64,000 bases of DNA from NCBI RefSeq assembly GCF_014873755.1, contig NZ_JADBEG010000001.1, positions 5,067,501-5,131,500 on the forward strand, in the 5' to 3' direction. Within the stretch, counting starts at the first letter, position 1, and every line of letters starts with the position of its first letter. This DNA is from Amycolatopsis lexingtonensis (lineage in GTDB: Bacteria; Actinomycetota; Actinomycetes; Mycobacteriales; Pseudonocardiaceae). The position numbers and the translations under genes were made by a program. Shown here piece after piece: positions 9,544-19,759 of this stretch. A model generated the notes under the pieces. The model did no database searches and was not told the DNA's origin. It worked only from the letters and a program-made list of their open reading frames with translations.

Positions 9544-10453
9544 GCCACGAACCCCTGGTCGAGCTGGTCCGCGACGGTCTCGTCGAGGGCGTGCACCACG
9601 GCTCGCTGGTCGTGCTCGCCCCGGACGGCACGACGCTGTTCGCCGCGGGCGACCCGGACGCCGCGATGTACCCCCGTTCGACGGCGAAACCGCTGCAGGC
9701 CACGGCGATGGCGCGGCTCGGTCTGCGCCTGTCCCCCGCCGGCTTCGCGATTGCGGCCGCCAGCCACTCCGGCGAGGAGATGCACCTCGACGCCGCGCGG
9801 GACGTGCTCGGCGGCCGCTCCCCCGACGTGCTCGGCAACCCGGCCGACTTCCCGTACGACCCCGTCGAGCGCGACCACTGGCTCGCGACCGGCCGCGCGC
9901 CGAGCCGCCTGGCGCACAACTGCTCAGGCAAGCACGCGGCGATGCTCGCGACCTGCGAGCTGAACGGCTGGCGCACCGAGGGCTACCTCGACCCGGCCCA
10001 CCCGCTGCAGCGCGCGATCGCGGCCACCGTCGAGGACCTGACCGGCCGCGGCATCGAGCGCGTGGCGGTCGACGGCTGCGGGGCGCCCCTCTTCGCGACG
10101 ACCCTGCGCGGGCTCGCGACCGCCGTCTCGAAGATCGCGACCGCCGCGCCCGGCACGCCCGAGCACCTGGTGGCCGACGGGATCCGGAGGCACCCGGCGC
10201 TGGTCGGCGGCAGCCGCCGCGACGTCACCGCCGTCATGCGCGCGGTGCCGGGGCTGATCGCGAAGGACGGCTTCGAAGCCGTCCAGGTCGCAGCCCTGCC
10301 CGACGGCACGGCGCTCGCGGTCAAGATCGCCGACGGCGGTGACCGGGCGCGGTACCCGGTGCTGGCCGCGGCGCTGAAGCTGTGCGGGGTCGACGTCCCG
10401 CCCGGCCCGGACAACCTGCGTTTCACCGGAAACCTTTCTGTGGGGAGCCTGCG

Positions 10454-10457
<4 letters not shown>
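9540..10457 (+). CDS. Asparaginase (Rhizobium etli AnsA / asparaginase II-like family)
   Basis: A 305-residue cytoplasmic enzyme expected to hydrolyse L-asparagine to aspartate and ammonia. It belongs to the family distinct from the E. coli-type enzymes. Visible conserved features are [14 protein letters not shown] (the serine-lysine active-site region), [24 protein letters not shown] and [13 protein letters not shown]. It starts at GTG 9540 in a 4-bp overlap with the permease stop and ends in an ATGA overlap with aspA. The product, aspartate, is the substrate of the next gene. Confidence 0.9.
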
Positions 10458-11845
<1,388 letters not shown>

Positions 11846-11882
11846 GGTACGGTCGGATCCGGAAGGACCGACTCCACTTCGG

Positions 11883-13523
11883 ATGACCGGGGGGACGCCC
11901 GTGCTGGACCGACTTGTCGACAAGCTGCTCGGGCTCCCGCGTGCCGAAGGACCGAAGCCGGTCGTCACGCGTGACCTGGCCGTGCCGATGCCCGACGGCG
12001 TCACGCTGCTGGCCGACCGGTACGCCCCGGCGGGCACCACGTCGGCGCCGGTGGTGCTGATCCGCACGCCGTACGGGCGCGCGGGCCTGCTGTCCAAGCT
12101 CTTCGGCGACACGTTCGCCCGGCACGGGCTGCAGACGGTCATCCAGAGCACCCGCGGCTCGTTCGGCTCCGGCGGCGAGTTCCGGCCGTTCCACCTCGAG
12201 CGCGAGGACGGCGTGGCGACCGCGGAATGGCTGCGCGCCCAGCCGTGGTGCGACGGGACCGTCGCCATGGCGGGCGCCAGCTACCTCGGGCACACGCAGT
12301 GGGCGGTCGGCCCGTACCTCGACCCGCCGCTGGCCGCGATGTGCCTCGGCGTGACGGCGTCGGAGTTCGTCTCGACGTTCTACCCGGGCGGCGTGCTCGC
12401 GGCGGACAACATGGTGTCGTGGTCGGCGATGATCGGCCGCCAGGAAGAGCGGTTCGCCGCGCTGCCGAACCCGGTCCAGAAGCGGAAGACGCGGCGCGCG
12501 ATGGCGCACCTGCCGCTCAGCGGCGCCGACGTCGCCGCGATCGGGAAGCCGGTGCAGTTCCTCCAGGACATCACCACGCACTTCGTGCCGGACGACGACT
12601 ACTGGGTGATGTCCGACCACAGCGCCGAAGTCGCGAAGCTCGACGTCCCGGTGACGATGGTGACCGGCTGGTACGACCTGTTCATCCGTGGGCAGCTGCG
12701 CGACTTCCGGATCCTCGCCGAAGCGGGCAAGGAGCCGCGGATCACCATCGGGCCGTGGGCGCACGGCGAGCCGGCGAGCATGGGCCCGATGATCCGCGAC
12801 CAGCTCGGCTTCCTGCGCGCGCACCTGCTCGGCGACCGTGCCCAGCTGCAGCGCTCGCCGGTCCGGCTGTTCCTGCAGGGCGCGAACTCCTGGCTGGACT
12901 TCGAGTCCTGGCCGCCGCCCTCGACGCCGACCGCGTCGCACCTGCGGCCGGTCGGCGGGCTCGGCGAAGTCGCCGAGCGGGCGCTCCCGGCGACGTTCAC
13001 CTACGACCCGGCCGACCCGACCCCGGCGGTCGGCGGGCCCCTGCTCACCGGCGAGACGAAGCAGCGCGACAACCAGGCGGTCGAGGCCCGCCCGGACGTG
13101 CTCGTCTTCACCGGCGAACCGCTGCCCGCGGACCTCGACGTCATCGGCGACGTGGCCGCGACCGTGCACGTGCGCACCGAACTCGGCCACGCCGACGTCT
13201 ACGTCCGGCTCTGCGACGTCGACCCGGACGGCGTGTCCCGCAACGTGACCGACGGGATCCTGCGGCTGCGCCCGGGCTTCCCCGCGGCGGACGCCGACGG
13301 CGTGGTCACGGCGGAGGTCACCCTCGACCCGACGGCGTACCGCTTCCGCCGCGGCCACCGCCTGCGCGTCCAGGTGGCGGGCGGCGGCTTCCCCCGCTTC
13401 GCGCGCAACCACGGCACGGGCGAACCGGTCACGTCGGCGGTGGACGGCAAGCCGAACCGCTTCGAGGTCTTCCACGACGCGGCCCGGCCGTCCCGGATCA
13501 CGCTGCCGGTCTTCAGCCGCTGA
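11883..13523 (+). CDS. CocE/NonD family hydrolase (X-Pro dipeptidyl-peptidase S15-like)
   Basis: About 546 residues from ATG 11883, or 540 from the in-frame GTG at 11901, which has a GGGGGA run 6 bases upstream and may be the true start. The N-terminal alpha/beta-hydrolase domain has the nucleophile elbow GASYLGHTQWA, preceded by RGSFGSGGEF. The C-terminal jelly-roll domain (from about residue 330) ends with RGHRLRVQVAGGGFPRF, the usual S15 C-terminal motif. These enzymes cleave esters or N-terminal X-Pro bonds; cocaine esterase and glutaryl-7-ACA acylases share the fold. It follows aspA by 37 bases but is not coupled. It converges with the phosphoesterase gene, overlapping its end by 11 bases. 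Physiological substrate unknown. Confidence 0.88.
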   Translation: MTGGTPVLDRLVDKLLGLPRAEGPKPVVTRDLAVPMPDGVTLLADRYAPAGTTSAPVVLIRTPYGRAGLLSKLFGDTFARHGLQTVIQSTRGSFGSGGEFRPFHLEREDGVATAEWLRAQPWCDGTVAMAGASYLGHTQWAVGPYLDPPLAAMCLGVTASEFVSTFYPGGVLAADNMVSWSAMIGRQEERFAALPNPVQKRKTRRAMAHLPLSGADVAAIGKPVQFLQDITTHFVPDDDYWVMSDHSAEVAKLDVPVTMVTGWYDLFIRGQLRDFRILAEAGKEPRITIGPWAHGEPASMGPMIRDQLGFLRAHLLGDRAQLQRSPVRLFLQGANSWLDFESWPPPSTPTASHLRPVGGLGEVAERALPATFTYDPADPTPAVGGPLLTGETKQRDNQAVEARPDVLVFTGEPLPADLDVIGDVAATVHVRTELGHADVYVRLCDVDPDGVSRNVTDGILRLRPGFPAADADGVVTAEVTLDPTAYRFRRGHRLRVQVAGGGFPRFARNHGTGEPVTSAVDGKPNRFEVFHDAARPSRITLPVFSR

Positions 13524-14271
13524 CCACGCGGTGGTGGCTGGTCACCCGGCCATCGTCGTGCAGGACGTGCAGCAGCAGCCCCGGCGGGCGCTCGTAGTCG
13601 AGCGGGCCGCCGTCGTCCCAGCCGCGGTCCGCGCCCGGCTCCACCGGCAGCAACGACTGCGACACCACACCCGGCGCGATGCGCAGCGGCACCCCGGCGA
13701 ACGTCGTCGACGCGCCGGTGTGCACGTGCCCGGCCAGCAGCGCCTTCACCCGCGGGTGCCGGGCCAGCACGGCGGCCAGCCGGTCTTCGCCGCTCTGGCG
13801 GATCCTGTCCACCAACTCCACTCCCACCTCGACCGGCGGGTGGTGGAAGGCGACGATCGCCGGGCCGTCGCCGCCGGCGAGCGTGTCGTCGAGCCACGCC
13901 AAGGTCGAGTCGGCCAGGAAACCCGCGCCGCGGCCGGGAATCGTCGAGTCGCACAGCGCGAACAGCACCCCGCCGACCTCCTGGGCGCGGTCGATCGGCT
14001 CGTCCGACGGCGGCAGGCCGAGCAGACCGGTCCGGAATTCCGCGCGGACGTCGTGATTCCCCGGGCAGACGAGCACCGGCGCCGGGTACTCGAGCAGCGC
14101 GGCGGCACGCGCGTACTCGGTGGCCGCGCCGTGGTCGGTGATGTCCCCGGTGACGACGACGGCATCGACCGGCCGCGCCAGCCCGCCCAGGTAGGCCATC
14201 ACGGCGGCGACGCGGTCTTCGGCCCGCGGCTCGCCGTCCAGGTGCAGGTCGCTCAGGTGCGCGATGATCAT
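13513..14271 (-). CDS. Metallophosphoesterase, CpdA/class III cyclic-nucleotide phosphodiesterase-like
   Basis: A 252-residue calcineurin-like phosphoesterase. All metal-binding blocks are visible in order: SDLHLDG (D-x-H), VVVTGDITDHG (GD), CPGNHDVR (GNHD), AFHHPPVEVG and LLAGHVHTGAS. Spacing matches the CpdA/GpdQ/Icc group, so a cAMP- or phosphodiester-hydrolysing role is possible. The ATG at 14271 overlaps the stop of the GntR regulator (ATGA), and a longer open frame upstream lies inside that regulator. Being the second gene of a regulator-phosphoesterase unit facing a PLP enzyme suggests a phospho-metabolite substrate rather than a general cAMP enzyme; this is inference. Confidence 0.88.
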   Translation of the reverse strand: MIIAHLSDLHLDGEPRAEDRVAAVMAYLGGLARPVDAVVVTGDITDHGAATEYARAAALLEYPAPVLVCPGNHDVRAEFRTGLLGLPPSDEPIDRAQEVGGVLFALCDSTIPGRGAGFLADSTLAWLDDTLAGGDGPAIVAFHHPPVEVGVELVDRIRQSGEDRLAAVLARHPRVKALLAGHVHTGASTTFAGVPLRIAPGVVSQSLLPVEPGADRGWDDGGPLDYERPPGLLLHVLHDDGRVTSHHRVVSG

Positions 14272-14900
14272 CTTGTGTCCTTCCCCAGGTAGGCCAGGGC
14301 TTTCACCCAGTTGCGGACGAGCACCGCGGACGCGGTCGGCAGGTCGCCGTCGCGCAGTGCCGCGGCGATCCGGCGGTGTTCGGCGATGCTCTCCCCGGCG
14401 CGGCCCGCACCGCCGAAGTAGCACGATTCATACCGCTTGAGCAGCGGCTTGGTCTGCCCGAGCAGCCGCAGCAGGTGCGGGTTCGGGCAGCGGGACAGCA
14501 GCAGCGCGTGCCACCGGTCGTCCACATCGGACAGATCGCCGCCGCCGGCCAGCGCCGCGTCCATCTCGTCGGCGACGGCGTCCAGCGCGTCCGGCAGCCC
14601 GGCCAGCTCCAGCGGCGACGTCCAGCGCAGCGCGAGGGCTTCGAGCTCGGCGACCAGCGGGTAGAGGCGGCGGGCCTCGTCCGGGTCGAACGGCGGCACG
14701 AGGAACCCGCGGCCGGGCGCGGAGACGAGCAGGCCGCGGTCGGCGAGCCCGATCAGCGCCTCCCGCAGCGGCGTCCGGCTGACACCCAGCTCACGCGCCA
14801 GGTGCACCTCGTTGACGCGGCTGCCGGCGGCGAGCCTGCCGTCGAGCACGCGCGTGGTGATCTGCTCGATGAGGTCGCTGCGCAGCGGGGTCCGGGCCAT
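14268..14900 (-). CDS. GntR-family (FCD subfamily) transcriptional regulator
   Basis: A 210-residue regulator. The winged helix is at residues 1-75: DLIEQITTRVLDGRLAAGSR, then VHLARELGVSRTPLREALIG, the classic GntR recognition helix. The FCD effector domain follows, with YPLVAELEALAL and a histidine in SIAEHRRIAAALRDGD. It starts at ATG 14900 and its stop overlaps the phosphoesterase start. A perfect inverted repeat lies 15 bases upstream in the short intergenic gap shared with the divergent PLP enzyme, so it probably represses both directions. Ligand unknown. Confidence 0.9.
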   Translation of the reverse strand: MARTPLRSDLIEQITTRVLDGRLAAGSRVNEVHLARELGVSRTPLREALIGLADRGLLVSAPGRGFLVPPFDPDEARRLYPLVAELEALALRWTSPLELAGLPDALDAVADEMDAALAGGGDLSDVDDRWHALLLSRCPNPHLLRLLGQTKPLLKRYESCYFGGAGRAGESIAEHRRIAAALRDGDLPTASAVLVRNWVKALAYLGKDTR

Positions 14901-14914
14901 GGCGGCAGTATTGC

Positions 14915-14936
14915 ATACAGTACTGAACTACTGTAT
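14915..14936. promoter_or_regulatory. Operator between the GntR gene and the class V aminotransferase
   Basis: Perfect 8-bp arms ATACAGTA (14915-14922) and TACTGTAT (14929-14936) with a 6-base spacer. The site lies in the 46-base gap between divergent starts at 14900 and 14947 and is AT-rich against the GC-rich background, so it likely overlaps both promoters. Confidence 0.7.
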
Positions 14937-14946
14937 TCAGTTGGGC

Positions 14947-16116
14947 ATGACCTTCGACGTCGAACGCGCGCGCCGTGAGACCCCCGGCTGTGCCGAGGTG
15001 GTCCACTTCAACAACGCGGGCTCCGCGCTCCCGCCGTCCGTCGTGACCGACACCGTCGTCGACTACCTGCGCCACGAAGCGCTGGTCGGCGGCTACGAAG
15101 CAGCCGCGGAGGCGTCCGACAAGCTCGCCGCCGTCTACACGTCCGCGGCGCGGCTGGTCGGTGCCGAAGCCGACGACATCGCGCTCACCGACAACGCGAC
15201 GCGGTCGTGGCAGGCGGTCTTCTACGCGCTGCCGTTCGGCCCCGGCGACCGGATCCTCACCTCCCGCGCGGAGTACGCCAGCAACGCCATCGCCTTCCTT
15301 CAGGTCGCCAAGCGCACCGGCGCGGTCGTCGAGGTGATCGGCGACGACGAATCCGGGCAGCTGGACGTCGAAGAGCTGCGCCGGCGCGTCGGCGACGACG
15401 TCAAGCTGATCGCCGTCAGCCACGTCCCCACCCAGGGCGGCCTGGTCAACCCGGCCGAGGAGATCGGCGCGATCGCCCGCTCCGCCGGGATCCCCTTCCT
15501 GCTCGACGCCTGCCAGTCCGCGGGCCAGCTCGACCTCGACGTCGCCCGCCTGAACTGCGACGCGCTGTCGGCGACCGGCCGCAAGTACCTGCGCGGCCCG
15601 CGCGGCACCGGGTTCCTCTACGTCCACCCGGCGCTGCGGGAGCGCCTGGAGCCCGCGATGCTCGACCTGCACTCGGCGAGCTGGGAGTCGCCGACGGAGT
15701 ACGTCGTCGACCCGACCGCCAAGCGCTTCGAGGTGTGGGAACGGGACTTCGCCGCCGTGTTCGGCCTCGGCGCCGCCATCGACTACGCGCTCGACTGGGG
15801 CCTGCCGGCCATCGAAGCCCAGGTCACGTCCCTGGCCGCGACGCTGCGCGAACGGCTCACCGAAGCCGGCGCCCGCGTGCACGACATCGGGGCCCGCCAG
15901 TGCGGCATCGTCACCTTCACCGTCGAGGGCACCCCGGCCAAGGAGATCAAGGCGCGGCTGGCCGCGGCCGGCATCAACACGTCGGTGTCGTCGCGGACGT
16001 CGGCCCAGTACGACTTCACCGCGCGCGACCTGCCGGACCTGCTCCGCGCTTCGGTGCACTACTACAACACCGAGGACGAGATCGACCTGCTGGTGCGGCA
16101 GGTCGAGAAGCTCTAG
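14947..16116 (+). CDS. Class V aminotransferase-fold PLP-dependent enzyme
   Basis: A 389-residue fold-type I PLP enzyme of the NifS/isopenicillin-N-epimerase group. The PLP lysine lies in LSATGRKYLRGPRGTGFLYV, the aspartate that contacts the pyridine nitrogen in FLLDACQSAGQLDLD, and HVPTQGGLVNPAEEIG is conserved. There is a general resemblance to EgtE-type C-S lyases (HEALVGGYEAA near the N-terminus), but no other ergothioneine gene is present, so I do not assign that role. It starts at ATG 14947, next to an operator shared with the divergent GntR-phosphoesterase pair. It converges with an SDR gene, their stops overlapping in a shared CTAG. Confidence 0.85.
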   Translation: MTFDVERARRETPGCAEVVHFNNAGSALPPSVVTDTVVDYLRHEALVGGYEAAAEASDKLAAVYTSAARLVGAEADDIALTDNATRSWQAVFYALPFGPGDRILTSRAEYASNAIAFLQVAKRTGAVVEVIGDDESGQLDVEELRRRVGDDVKLIAVSHVPTQGGLVNPAEEIGAIARSAGIPFLLDACQSAGQLDLDVARLNCDALSATGRKYLRGPRGTGFLYVHPALRERLEPAMLDLHSASWESPTEYVVDPTAKRFEVWERDFAAVFGLGAAIDYALDWGLPAIEAQVTSLAATLRERLTEAGARVHDIGARQCGIVTFTVEGTPAKEIKARLAAAGINTSVSSRTSAQYDFTARDLPDLLRASVHYYNTEDEIDLLVRQVEKL

Positions 16117-17051
16117 AAGGCGTTGACGCCGGTGAGCTCGGCCGACACCGTCCACAGGCGCTCGGCCAGTGCCGGGTCGATCGCGTAGTCCTTGACTCCA
16201 GCCCGCACGTCACCGGCGGGTTCCGCGACGTCGCAGTCTTCGAGGTAGAGCCCGCCGAGGCCGTCGAGCTGCGGGGACGTCGCCGCCCAGACCTGCGTCG
16301 CGGCGCCCTGCTCCGTGGTCTTCGCGCCGCCGGTCACCCGGCCTTCGGCGTCGACCATCCCGGCGTCGATCAGCTCCTGGCGGTCGAGGTGGCGCACGAG
16401 CTCGGTCAGGATCCGGCCCGGGTGCAGGGCGAACGCGCGGACGCGATCACGGGCGAGCCGGTCAAGGTGCACCGCGAAGAGGACGTTCGCGGTCTTCGCC
16501 TGGCCGTAGGCGAGCCACTTGTCGTAGCCGGTTTCGAAGTTCAGGTCGTCGAAGCGGACCGGGCCGTAGTGGTGGCCGCGCGAGGACACCGACACGACGC
16601 GGGCGCCGTCGCCGAAAGCGGGCCAGAGCCGGTTCACCAGGGCGAAGTGGCCGAGGTGGTTGGTCGCGAACTGCGCCTCCCAGCCCGGTCCGACGCGGGT
16701 CTCCGGCAGCGCCATGATCCCGGCGCTGCCGATGAAGACGTCGATCTCCCGGCCCGTGGCGAGGAAGCGCTCGGCGAACGCGCGGACGCTCTCGAGATCG
16801 GCGAGGTCCAGCTCGTCGACCTCGACGTTTCCGATGTCCTGCAACGCTTCTTCCGCGGTGGCGCGGCGCCGGGCCGGGACGACGACGTGCGCGCCCGCGG
16901 CCGTCAGGGCGCGCGTGGTCTCGAGGCCGATGCCCGAGTAGCCGCCGGTGACGATCGCGAGTTTGCCGGTCAGGTCGATCCCCGCGACGACCTCGGCCGC
17001 GGTGGTCTCGGCGCCGAACCCGGAGCCGATCTTGTGCTGTGCGGTGGTCAT
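16113..17051 (-). CDS. Short-chain dehydrogenase/reductase (retinol-dehydrogenase/WWOX-like SDR)
   Basis: A 312-residue NAD(P)-dependent oxidoreductase. The Rossmann motif is LAIVTGGYSGIGLETTRAL. The catalytic site is intact: the serine lies in VSVSSRGHHYGPV and the YxxxK in LAYGQAKTANVLFAVH. The NNAG-equivalent is modified to IGSAGIMALPE. The long insert and C-terminal extension place it with the WWOX/retinol dehydrogenase-type SDRs. Upstream lies a MerR-type promoter with a 19-bp spacer (see 17058-17088), so expression is probably induced by a MerR-family activator. It is downstream of, but not coupled to, an acyl-CoA dehydrogenase gene on the same strand. Substrate unknown. Confidence 0.88.
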   Translation of the reverse strand: MTTAQHKIGSGFGAETTAAEVVAGIDLTGKLAIVTGGYSGIGLETTRALTAAGAHVVVPARRRATAEEALQDIGNVEVDELDLADLESVRAFAERFLATGREIDVFIGSAGIMALPETRVGPGWEAQFATNHLGHFALVNRLWPAFGDGARVVSVSSRGHHYGPVRFDDLNFETGYDKWLAYGQAKTANVLFAVHLDRLARDRVRAFALHPGRILTELVRHLDRQELIDAGMVDAEGRVTGGAKTTEQGAATQVWAATSPQLDGLGGLYLEDCDVAEPAGDVRAGVKDYAIDPALAERLWTVSAELTGVNAF

Positions 17052-17057
17052 GCTGCC

Positions 17058-17088
17058 ACGGTAAGAGCTGGAGTGAACTCCAGCGCAA
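17058..17088 (-). promoter_or_regulatory. MerR-family-type promoter/operator of the SDR gene
   Basis: Read on the minus strand: a -35-like TTGCGC (17083-17088) and a -10-like TACCGT (17058-17063) are separated by exactly 19 bp. The spacer is filled by a dyad GCTGGAGTTCACTCCAGC (17067-17084). The long spacer with a centred dyad is the hallmark of MerR-family activated promoters. The start codon is 7 bases downstream of the -10, so the transcript may be nearly leaderless. No merR gene lies in the window. Confidence 0.65.
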
Positions 17089-17090
17089 CT

Positions 17091-18227
17091 TCAGTCCTTG
17101 AGCAGCTGCCGCGCGATCACAAGCTTCTGGATCTCGCTGGTGCCCTCGTAGATGCGGAACAGCCGCGCGTCCCGGTAGATCCGCTCGACGGTCACGCCGC
17201 GGACGTACCCCATCCCGCCGTGCACCTGCACCGCACGGTCGGCGACCCGGCCGAGCATCTCGGTGCAGAACAGCTTCGCCGACGACGGGCCGAGCTTGCG
17301 GTCCTCGCCCGAGTCGTACTTCGCGGCGGCTTCGTGCACCATCGCGCGGCCGGCCGCCAGCTCCGCGTGCGACTCCGCGAGCAGCGCCTGGACCAGCTGG
17401 TACTCGCCGATCGTCCGGCCGCCCTGGCGCGCGGTCCGCGCGTACTCGACGGCTTCGGCGAGCGCGCGCTCGGCCATGCCGACGCACAGCGCCGCGATGT
17501 GCAGCCGGCCCCGGGCGAGCGAGGCCATCGCGATGCCGAAGCCCTTGCCCTCCTCGCCGACCAGCGCGTCCACCGGCAGCTCGACGTCGTCGAAGACCAC
17601 CTCCGACGTCCACGCGCCGGCCTGGCCCATCTTGGTGTCGTGCGGGCCGACCGTGACGCCGTCCGCCCCCGCGGGGACCAGGAACGCCGAGATGCCGCGG
17701 CTGCCGGTGCTGTCGAGGTCGGTGCGCGCGAAGGCGACGAAGACCTCGGCGAGCGGCGCGTTCGTGATGAACCGCTTGGTGCCCGAGAGCCGGTAACGGT
17801 CGCCGTCGCGGACCGCGCGGCTGGTCAGGCCGCCCGGATCCGACCCGGCCTCGGCTTCGGTGAGCGCGAAGGAGGCGATCGCCTGCCCCGCCGCCAGCCG
17901 CGGCAGCCAGCGGGTGCGCTGGTCCGGCGTCCCGTAGTGCACGATCGCCTGGCCGGCGATGCCGTTGTTGGTGCCGAACAGGGACCGGAACGCGGGCGTC
18001 GTCCAGCCGAGCTCGATCGCCAGCCGGACGTCTTCGGCCATGCCGAGCCCCAGGCCGCCGTACTCCTCCGGCAGCGCCCAGCCGAACAGGCCCAGTTCGG
18101 CGGCTTTGTCCCGGATTCCGGCCGGGATCTCGTCGTGCTCGTCGATCTCCGCCTCGCGCGGCACGACCTCCTTGCGCACGAACTCCCGCACCGCGCCGAG
18201 GACCTGCCCGAAAACGTCCGCGTCCAT
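17091..18227 (-). CDS. Acyl-CoA dehydrogenase
   Basis: A 378-residue FAD enzyme catalysing alpha,beta-dehydrogenation of an acyl-CoA. Three ACAD domains are visible: an N-terminal helical domain with PEEYGGLGLG, the middle beta domain with SFALTEAEAGSDPGGL (PS00072-like) and SGTKRFITNAPLA, and the C-terminal helical domain with QVHGGMGYVRGVTVER. The catalytic glutamate is in the final block RIYEGTSEIQKLVIARQLL, which ends the protein as usual. The start is ATG 18227; a longer frame upstream runs antisense through the acyl-CoA synthetase. It diverges from that synthetase across only 31 bases, so the two are probably co-regulated steps of one fatty- or branched-acid degradation route. Confidence 0.93.
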   Translation of the reverse strand: MDADVFGQVLGAVREFVRKEVVPREAEIDEHDEIPAGIRDKAAELGLFGWALPEEYGGLGLGMAEDVRLAIELGWTTPAFRSLFGTNNGIAGQAIVHYGTPDQRTRWLPRLAAGQAIASFALTEAEAGSDPGGLTSRAVRDGDRYRLSGTKRFITNAPLAEVFVAFARTDLDSTGSRGISAFLVPAGADGVTVGPHDTKMGQAGAWTSEVVFDDVELPVDALVGEEGKGFGIAMASLARGRLHIAALCVGMAERALAEAVEYARTARQGGRTIGEYQLVQALLAESHAELAAGRAMVHEAAAKYDSGEDRKLGPSSAKLFCTEMLGRVADRAVQVHGGMGYVRGVTVERIYRDARLFRIYEGTSEIQKLVIARQLLKD

Positions 18228-18258
18228 GCGTCGCACGGTACCCGGTAGCGTGCGGTGC

Positions 18259-19746
18259 GTGAGCACCTTCTTCGACGTCGCCGAGCAGTACCCGGACCGG
18301 CTCGCGGTGCTCGCGCCCGACGGGACCGCCGCGACCTTCGGCGAGCTGGCCGCGCGGGCGAACCGGCTGACGCACGCGCTGCGCCGGCTGGGGCTCGAGC
18401 CGGGCGACGGCGTCGTCGCGATCGTCCACAACGGACTCCCGTACTTCGAGTTACTGTTCGCGACGCTGCAGGCCGGGATGTACTTCACGCCGGTCAACTA
18501 CCGGTCGTCGCCCACCGAAATCGCTTATGTGGTGGCGAACAGCGGCGCGCGGGTGGTCGTCGCCGAGGCGGACATCGCGCGGGAATGCGACGTCGACGTG
18601 CCGCGGTTCTCGATCGGCCCGGCCGAGGGCTGGGGCGACTACGCGACCTGGGGCGAGGACGAGCCGTCGTCGCCGCCCGAGCCGCGGACCGCGGGCCAGA
18701 CGATGCTCTACACGTCGGGGACCACCGGGCGGCCCAAGGGCGTCCGGCGCGCGCTCAGCGGGAAACCGCCGTCGCTGCACCCGATCCACCGGAATCTGCT
18801 GGCGATGTTCGACGTTCACCCGGGGACGGGCGTGCACCTGGTGGCGTGCCCGCTTTACCACGCGGCGCCCGGTTCGTTCGCCGTCAACGCGATGCACCTC
18901 GGGCACAGCGCGGTGCTGATGGACCGCTTCGACGCCGAAGAGACGTTGCGGCTCGTCGAACGGCACCGCGTCACGAGCACGCACCTGGTGCCGACCATGT
19001 TCCACCGGATGCTGCGGCTGCCCGAGGACGTCCGCGCGCGGTACGACCTCTCGAGCCTGGTGAGCGTGATCCACGGGGCGGCGCCGTGCCCGCGCGAGGT
19101 CAAGGAACGGATGATCGGCTGGCTCGGCCCGGTGGTGCACGAGTACTACGGCGCTTCGGAAGGGCTGATCTGCGGCGTCACCGCGTCCGAGTGGCTGGCC
19201 GCGCCCGGCACCGTGGGACGGCCACTGCCCGGCGTGCGCTTGAAGATCCTCGACGACGACGGCGCCGTGGTGCCCGGCGGCGAACCCGGCACGATCTGGT
19301 TCAGCTCGGCCCACACCGCGCTCGACTACCTCGGCGACCCGGAGAAGACCGCGGCGAACCGGTCGGGCGAGTTCATCACCGTCGGCGACTTCGGGTACCG
19401 CGACGGCGAAGGCCGCGTCTTCCTGCTCGACCGCCGCACCGACCTGATCCTCTCGGGCGGGGTCAACATCTACCCGGCCGAGGTCGAGGCGCGGCTGCTC
19501 ACCCACCCCGACGTCGCCGACGCGGCGGTGATCGGCGAGCCGGACGACGAATGGGGGCAGCGCGTGGTCGCCGTCGTCGAACCGGTGCCCGGCGTCGCTC
19601 CGGGCGACGAGCTGGCCGCGCGGCTGGCCGAGCACTGCCGTGCCGCGCTGGCGGGGTTCAAGACGCCGAAGCGGTTCGACTTCACCGATCGCCTGCCGCG
19701 CACGGAATCGGGCAAGATGGTGCGGCGCACCCTGCGCTCGTCGTGA
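18259..19746 (+). CDS. Acyl-CoA synthetase (AMP-forming, FadD-like)
   Basis: A 495-residue member of the adenylate-forming superfamily, activating a carboxylic acid with ATP and CoA. Motifs in order: the P-loop TMLYTSGTTGRPKGVRRAL, the A5 motif YYGASEG, the A7/A8 region TVGDFGYRDGEGRVFLLDRR followed by SGGVNIYPAEVE, and the C-terminal catalytic lysine in RTESGKMVRRTL. It starts at GTG 18259 with no clear Shine-Dalgarno and only 31 bases to the divergent acyl-CoA dehydrogenase start, so it may be leaderless. The neighbour supports a role in beta-oxidation-type catabolism. Chain length preference cannot be read. Confidence 0.93.
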   Translation: MSTFFDVAEQYPDRLAVLAPDGTAATFGELAARANRLTHALRRLGLEPGDGVVAIVHNGLPYFELLFATLQAGMYFTPVNYRSSPTEIAYVVANSGARVVVAEADIARECDVDVPRFSIGPAEGWGDYATWGEDEPSSPPEPRTAGQTMLYTSGTTGRPKGVRRALSGKPPSLHPIHRNLLAMFDVHPGTGVHLVACPLYHAAPGSFAVNAMHLGHSAVLMDRFDAEETLRLVERHRVTSTHLVPTMFHRMLRLPEDVRARYDLSSLVSVIHGAAPCPREVKERMIGWLGPVVHEYYGASEGLICGVTASEWLAAPGTVGRPLPGVRLKILDDDGAVVPGGEPGTIWFSSAHTALDYLGDPEKTAANRSGEFITVGDFGYRDGEGRVFLLDRRTDLILSGGVNIYPAEVEARLLTHPDVADAAVIGEPDDEWGQRVVAVVEPVPGVAPGDELAARLAEHCRAALAGFKTPKRFDFTDRLPRTESGKMVRRTLRSS

Positions 19747-19759
19747 GGAGTACTGCCCG

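Noticed and set aside
14947-16116. Ergothioneine C-S lyase EgtE
   Set aside because: The fold and some motifs are similar, but no egtA, egtB, egtC or egtD gene is near, so only the broad PLP family is called.
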